Origin: Syntrophaceae bacterium
GTDB lineage: Bacteria; Desulfobacterota; Syntrophia; Syntrophales; Smithellaceae
NCBI GenBank assembly: GCA_003142535.1
Contig: PLMQ01000061.1
Span: forward strand, 55,940-89,246
Reading direction: 5' to 3'
DNA length: 33,307 nt
Every line of letters starts with the position of its first letter. Within the stretch, counting starts at the first letter, position 1. Of the stretch, positions 31,273-33,307 are shown in pieces. The notes below the pieces were generated by a model that saw nothing but the letters and a program-made list of their open reading frames with translations, was not told the origin of the DNA and ran no database searches. The translations under genes and the position numbers were made by a program.

Positions 31273-33261
31273 ATGAAAAACGATGACAATTTCAAGAAAA
31301 AAAACGTATTCACTTTCCGCCTCAAGGGATCATTTCTTTCTGTACTTTTGCTCATTCAGGTTCTTATGATCGGACTCTCAATTGCGTTCGGCTATCTGAT
31401 GATATCCAATCTTAAGGAAGCGGAAGAGCGCAGGACGCAGAGTGTCACAAAACATATACAGAATGAGGTGAGGCACAGGATTTACCGGTCTCTGCTTGTC
31501 ACTTTAAATGTTGCCCACGATCCGGAAACCATCGAGGCATTCAGGAAAAACAACCGTGAAGCGCTTCTCAAGGTTACTTCTGCTACATGGAAGCAACTTC
31601 AAACCCACGGCATTACCCAGTTTCATTTTCATAAACCTACTGCCCAAGGCATCGTCTCTTTCCTGCGTGTCCACAAACCGGACATCTATGGCGAAGTTAT
31701 ATCCAACTACAGGCCGCTCGTTGTGAAGTGCCAGCTTGATAAAAAGACTGTTTCCGGTCTGGAACAGGGTAAGAGCGGCTATGGATTCAGAGCCTGCGCC
31801 CCGATTTTCTACAAAGATAAACTGATCGGATCCGTGGAACTCGGTGCCGGATTCAGCGAAGGATTCTTTAAACAACTGGATGCCGATTATAAAGGAAAAT
31901 GGAGCCTCGTAAATCTGGAAAGGGGTATCAATACAATCAATGAAGATAAAATAATACTAAGTTCGTATAACCAGACAGATGACATATCTCTGAACAACGC
32001 ACATCTTGTTCCTGAAGAAGTCCTAAAGCTGATCAAACAGGGTACTTCTTACCATGAGATAGACCGGGCAACTGAATCGGTTACTATGTATGTACCGATA
32101 CATAATTTCAGTGGTGACTATGTATTGTACATCACATACGAATATAAAACCCAATACTTTGCCCGGATAAGAAATGTTATCTATATCTCTTCACTGATTT
32201 GTTTTATTGGTCTGTTACTCTCCGGTACAATACTTTTCATTTTGTATAGACAGGTCACGAATCCTATCCGTGAGTTAGTCCAGGAGACCGAGAAGATCAA
32301 AAGTTTTAATCTCGACGAGAAAGTCAATATCCGCGCATCACTTTTTGAGATCAAGACTCTTGTGGATGCCATTGCCAACATGAAGGTAGGGCTGCAGTCC
32401 TTTAAAAAGTTTGTTCCGTCGCAGCTGGTGAGGCAGCTCGTGGAGTCCGGCCTGGAAGCAAACGCGAGCGGTCAGAGGCGTGAGGTTACAATTTTCTTCT
32501 CGGACATCGCGGATTTTACCACCATTTCCGAAACGATGCGACCGAGCGAACTCGCATCACATTTATCCGAATATTTCAATGAATTGACTAAAATCATCAT
32601 GGAACATCAAGGTACGGTCGACAAGTATATCGGCGACGCGATTATGGCTTTCTGGAATGCACCGGTTGAAATGAACGATCATGCCAAGGTGGCCTGCCAG
32701 GCAACGCTCAAAATTTTTCAGAGGGTCAATGAACTGGAAAAGAAATGGACCGCCGAGGGAAAACCGGTCTTCAGAACACGCATCGGAATAAATACCGGTG
32801 ATGTCGTCGTTGGAAATATGGGGTCGGAACAGCGCCTGAATTACACGGTCATAGGAGATCCGGTAAATCTGGCCAGTCGCTTGGAGTCTTTAAATAAATA
32901 TTACGGATCGAACATTATAATAAGCCAGTTCACCCATGAAAAATGTGCAGATGATTTCGAAGTACGCACCCTCGATTACGTTCTGGTCAAAGGAAAGATC
33001 AAAGCTGTTTCGATCTATGAGCTTCTGGCGGAAAAAGGCGATATCTCAACCATGGACAGGGAATATATTCTCTACTATGAAGAGGCCATTGCGTACTATT
33101 TGAAACGTGATTGGGGAAAGGCGATAGAAATCTTTGAGCGCCTGTTGGCGCAGAAACCTAATGACGGTCCCTGCAGAATGTTTCTGACGCGATGCAGAGA
33201 ATACAATGTTAATCCGCCGCCGGAGAGCTGGACAGGTGAATATGCACATGAAAAGAAATAA
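31273..33261 (+). CDS. Membrane class III adenylate cyclase with Cache-like sensor and HAMP
   Basis: The 662-residue protein has a transmembrane helix (about 21-44), a periplasmic sensor of about 255 residues that looks like a double Cache domain, a second helix (about 302-325) and a HAMP domain starting near N330. The class III cyclase domain (about 400-580) follows, with a short C-terminal helical tail resembling one TPR unit. Metal ligands are D411 (F-F-S-D-I-A-D-F) and D455 (K-Y-I-G-D-A-I-M-A-F-W). K451 and D529 (V-I-G-D-P-V-N) match ATP-selective residues, and N532 and R536 the transition-state pair. All are intact, so it should make cAMP. The signal is unknown. The ribosome-binding site is weak (AAAGGG). 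Confidence 0.93.
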   Translation: MKNDDNFKKKNVFTFRLKGSFLSVLLLIQVLMIGLSIAFGYLMISNLKEAEERRTQSVTKHIQNEVRHRIYRSLLVTLNVAHDPETIEAFRKNNREALLKVTSATWKQLQTHGITQFHFHKPTAQGIVSFLRVHKPDIYGEVISNYRPLVVKCQLDKKTVSGLEQGKSGYGFRACAPIFYKDKLIGSVELGAGFSEGFFKQLDADYKGKWSLVNLERGINTINEDKIILSSYNQTDDISLNNAHLVPEEVLKLIKQGTSYHEIDRATESVTMYVPIHNFSGDYVLYITYEYKTQYFARIRNVIYISSLICFIGLLLSGTILFILYRQVTNPIRELVQETEKIKSFNLDEKVNIRASLFEIKTLVDAIANMKVGLQSFKKFVPSQLVRQLVESGLEANASGQRREVTIFFSDIADFTTISETMRPSELASHLSEYFNELTKIIMEHQGTVDKYIGDAIMAFWNAPVEMNDHAKVACQATLKIFQRVNELEKKWTAEGKPVFRTRIGINTGDVVVGNMGSEQRLNYTVIGDPVNLASRLESLNKYYGSNIIISQFTHEKCADDFEVRTLDYVLVKGKIKAVSIYELLAEKGDISTMDREYILYYEEAIAYYLKRDWGKAIEIFERLLAQKPNDGPCRMFLTRCREYNVNPPPESWTGEYAHEKK

Positions 33262-33307
33262 TTTCAGCAATTCTTGTTTATTTTAGAACTCTAACTCAAA
33301 ATGTGTT
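33262..33307. other. Window edge, no feature seen
   Basis: The 46 bases after the cyclase gene hold no complete terminator or start of a gene. Confidence 0.4.

Overview
The window looks like a chromosomal segment of an anaerobic Gram-negative bacterium, most likely a deltaproteobacterium in the broad sense (Desulfobacterota, for example a Syntrophales-type organism). This is inference. It rests on a sigma-54 two-component system, lipoprotein signal peptides, a rubrerythrin-type protein, a TrpB2-type second tryptophan synthase beta chain, and dispersed palindromic repeats of a kind I associate with this group. No tRNA, rRNA, CRISPR array, transposase or phage gene is visible.

Layout. 1-1823 (+): the 3' end of a nucleotidyltransferase gene, a small NAD(P)-binding Rossmann protein and a lipoprotein. 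1912-9284 (-): a complete trp operon in the order promoter, Trp-codon leader peptide, attenuator, trpE, trpG, trpD, trpC, trpF, trpB, trpA. It is interrupted by three palindromic repeats: between leader and trpE, between trpD and trpC, and between trpC and trpF. 9412-11329 (-): a six-bladed NHL-type lipoprotein with calcium-loop inserts, and a small lipoprotein. 11517-15364 (+): a diadenylate cyclase fused to YbbR domains, CorA, a rubrerythrin-like protein and an enoyl-CoA isomerase-like protein. 15542-18702 (-): an NtrC-family regulator and its histidine kinase. Divergent from the kinase gene (18985-19120, +) is a candidate structured small RNA with a Rho-independent terminator and a sigma-54-like promoter. 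19315-20924 (-): rarA and a small four-cysteine protein. 21016-22706 (-): trpB2 with its own Trp-codon leader peptide and attenuator. 22829-27706: two GT39-type membrane glycosyltransferases and a divergent GpsA-like dehydrogenase. 28104-30709 (+): a YwqK/MORN-like protein, a tandem universal stress protein and a methyltransferase, flanked by inverted copies of one repeat family. 31074-33261 (+): a membrane class III adenylate cyclase.

How the parts work together. Tryptophan supply is the best-supported theme. Two unlinked transcription units, trpEGDCFBA and trpB2, each carry a leader peptide with a run of Trp codons (four and three) followed by an intrinsic terminator, so both are probably attenuated by charged tRNA-Trp. 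A second theme is nucleotide signalling: a c-di-AMP synthase fused to its usual YbbR partner and placed next to an ion channel, and a cAMP-type cyclase. A third is the sigma-54 activator/kinase pair beside a possible sigma-54-dependent small RNA, an arrangement reminiscent of GlrK/GlrR and GlmY in enterobacteria.

Three dispersed repeat families (A, about 160-240 bp; B, about 125-145 bp with terminal inverted repeats; C, one copy of about 144 bp) occupy most of the longer intergenic gaps. Several copies lie in transcribed leaders or inside the trp operon, and one appears to supply the stop codon of trpC.
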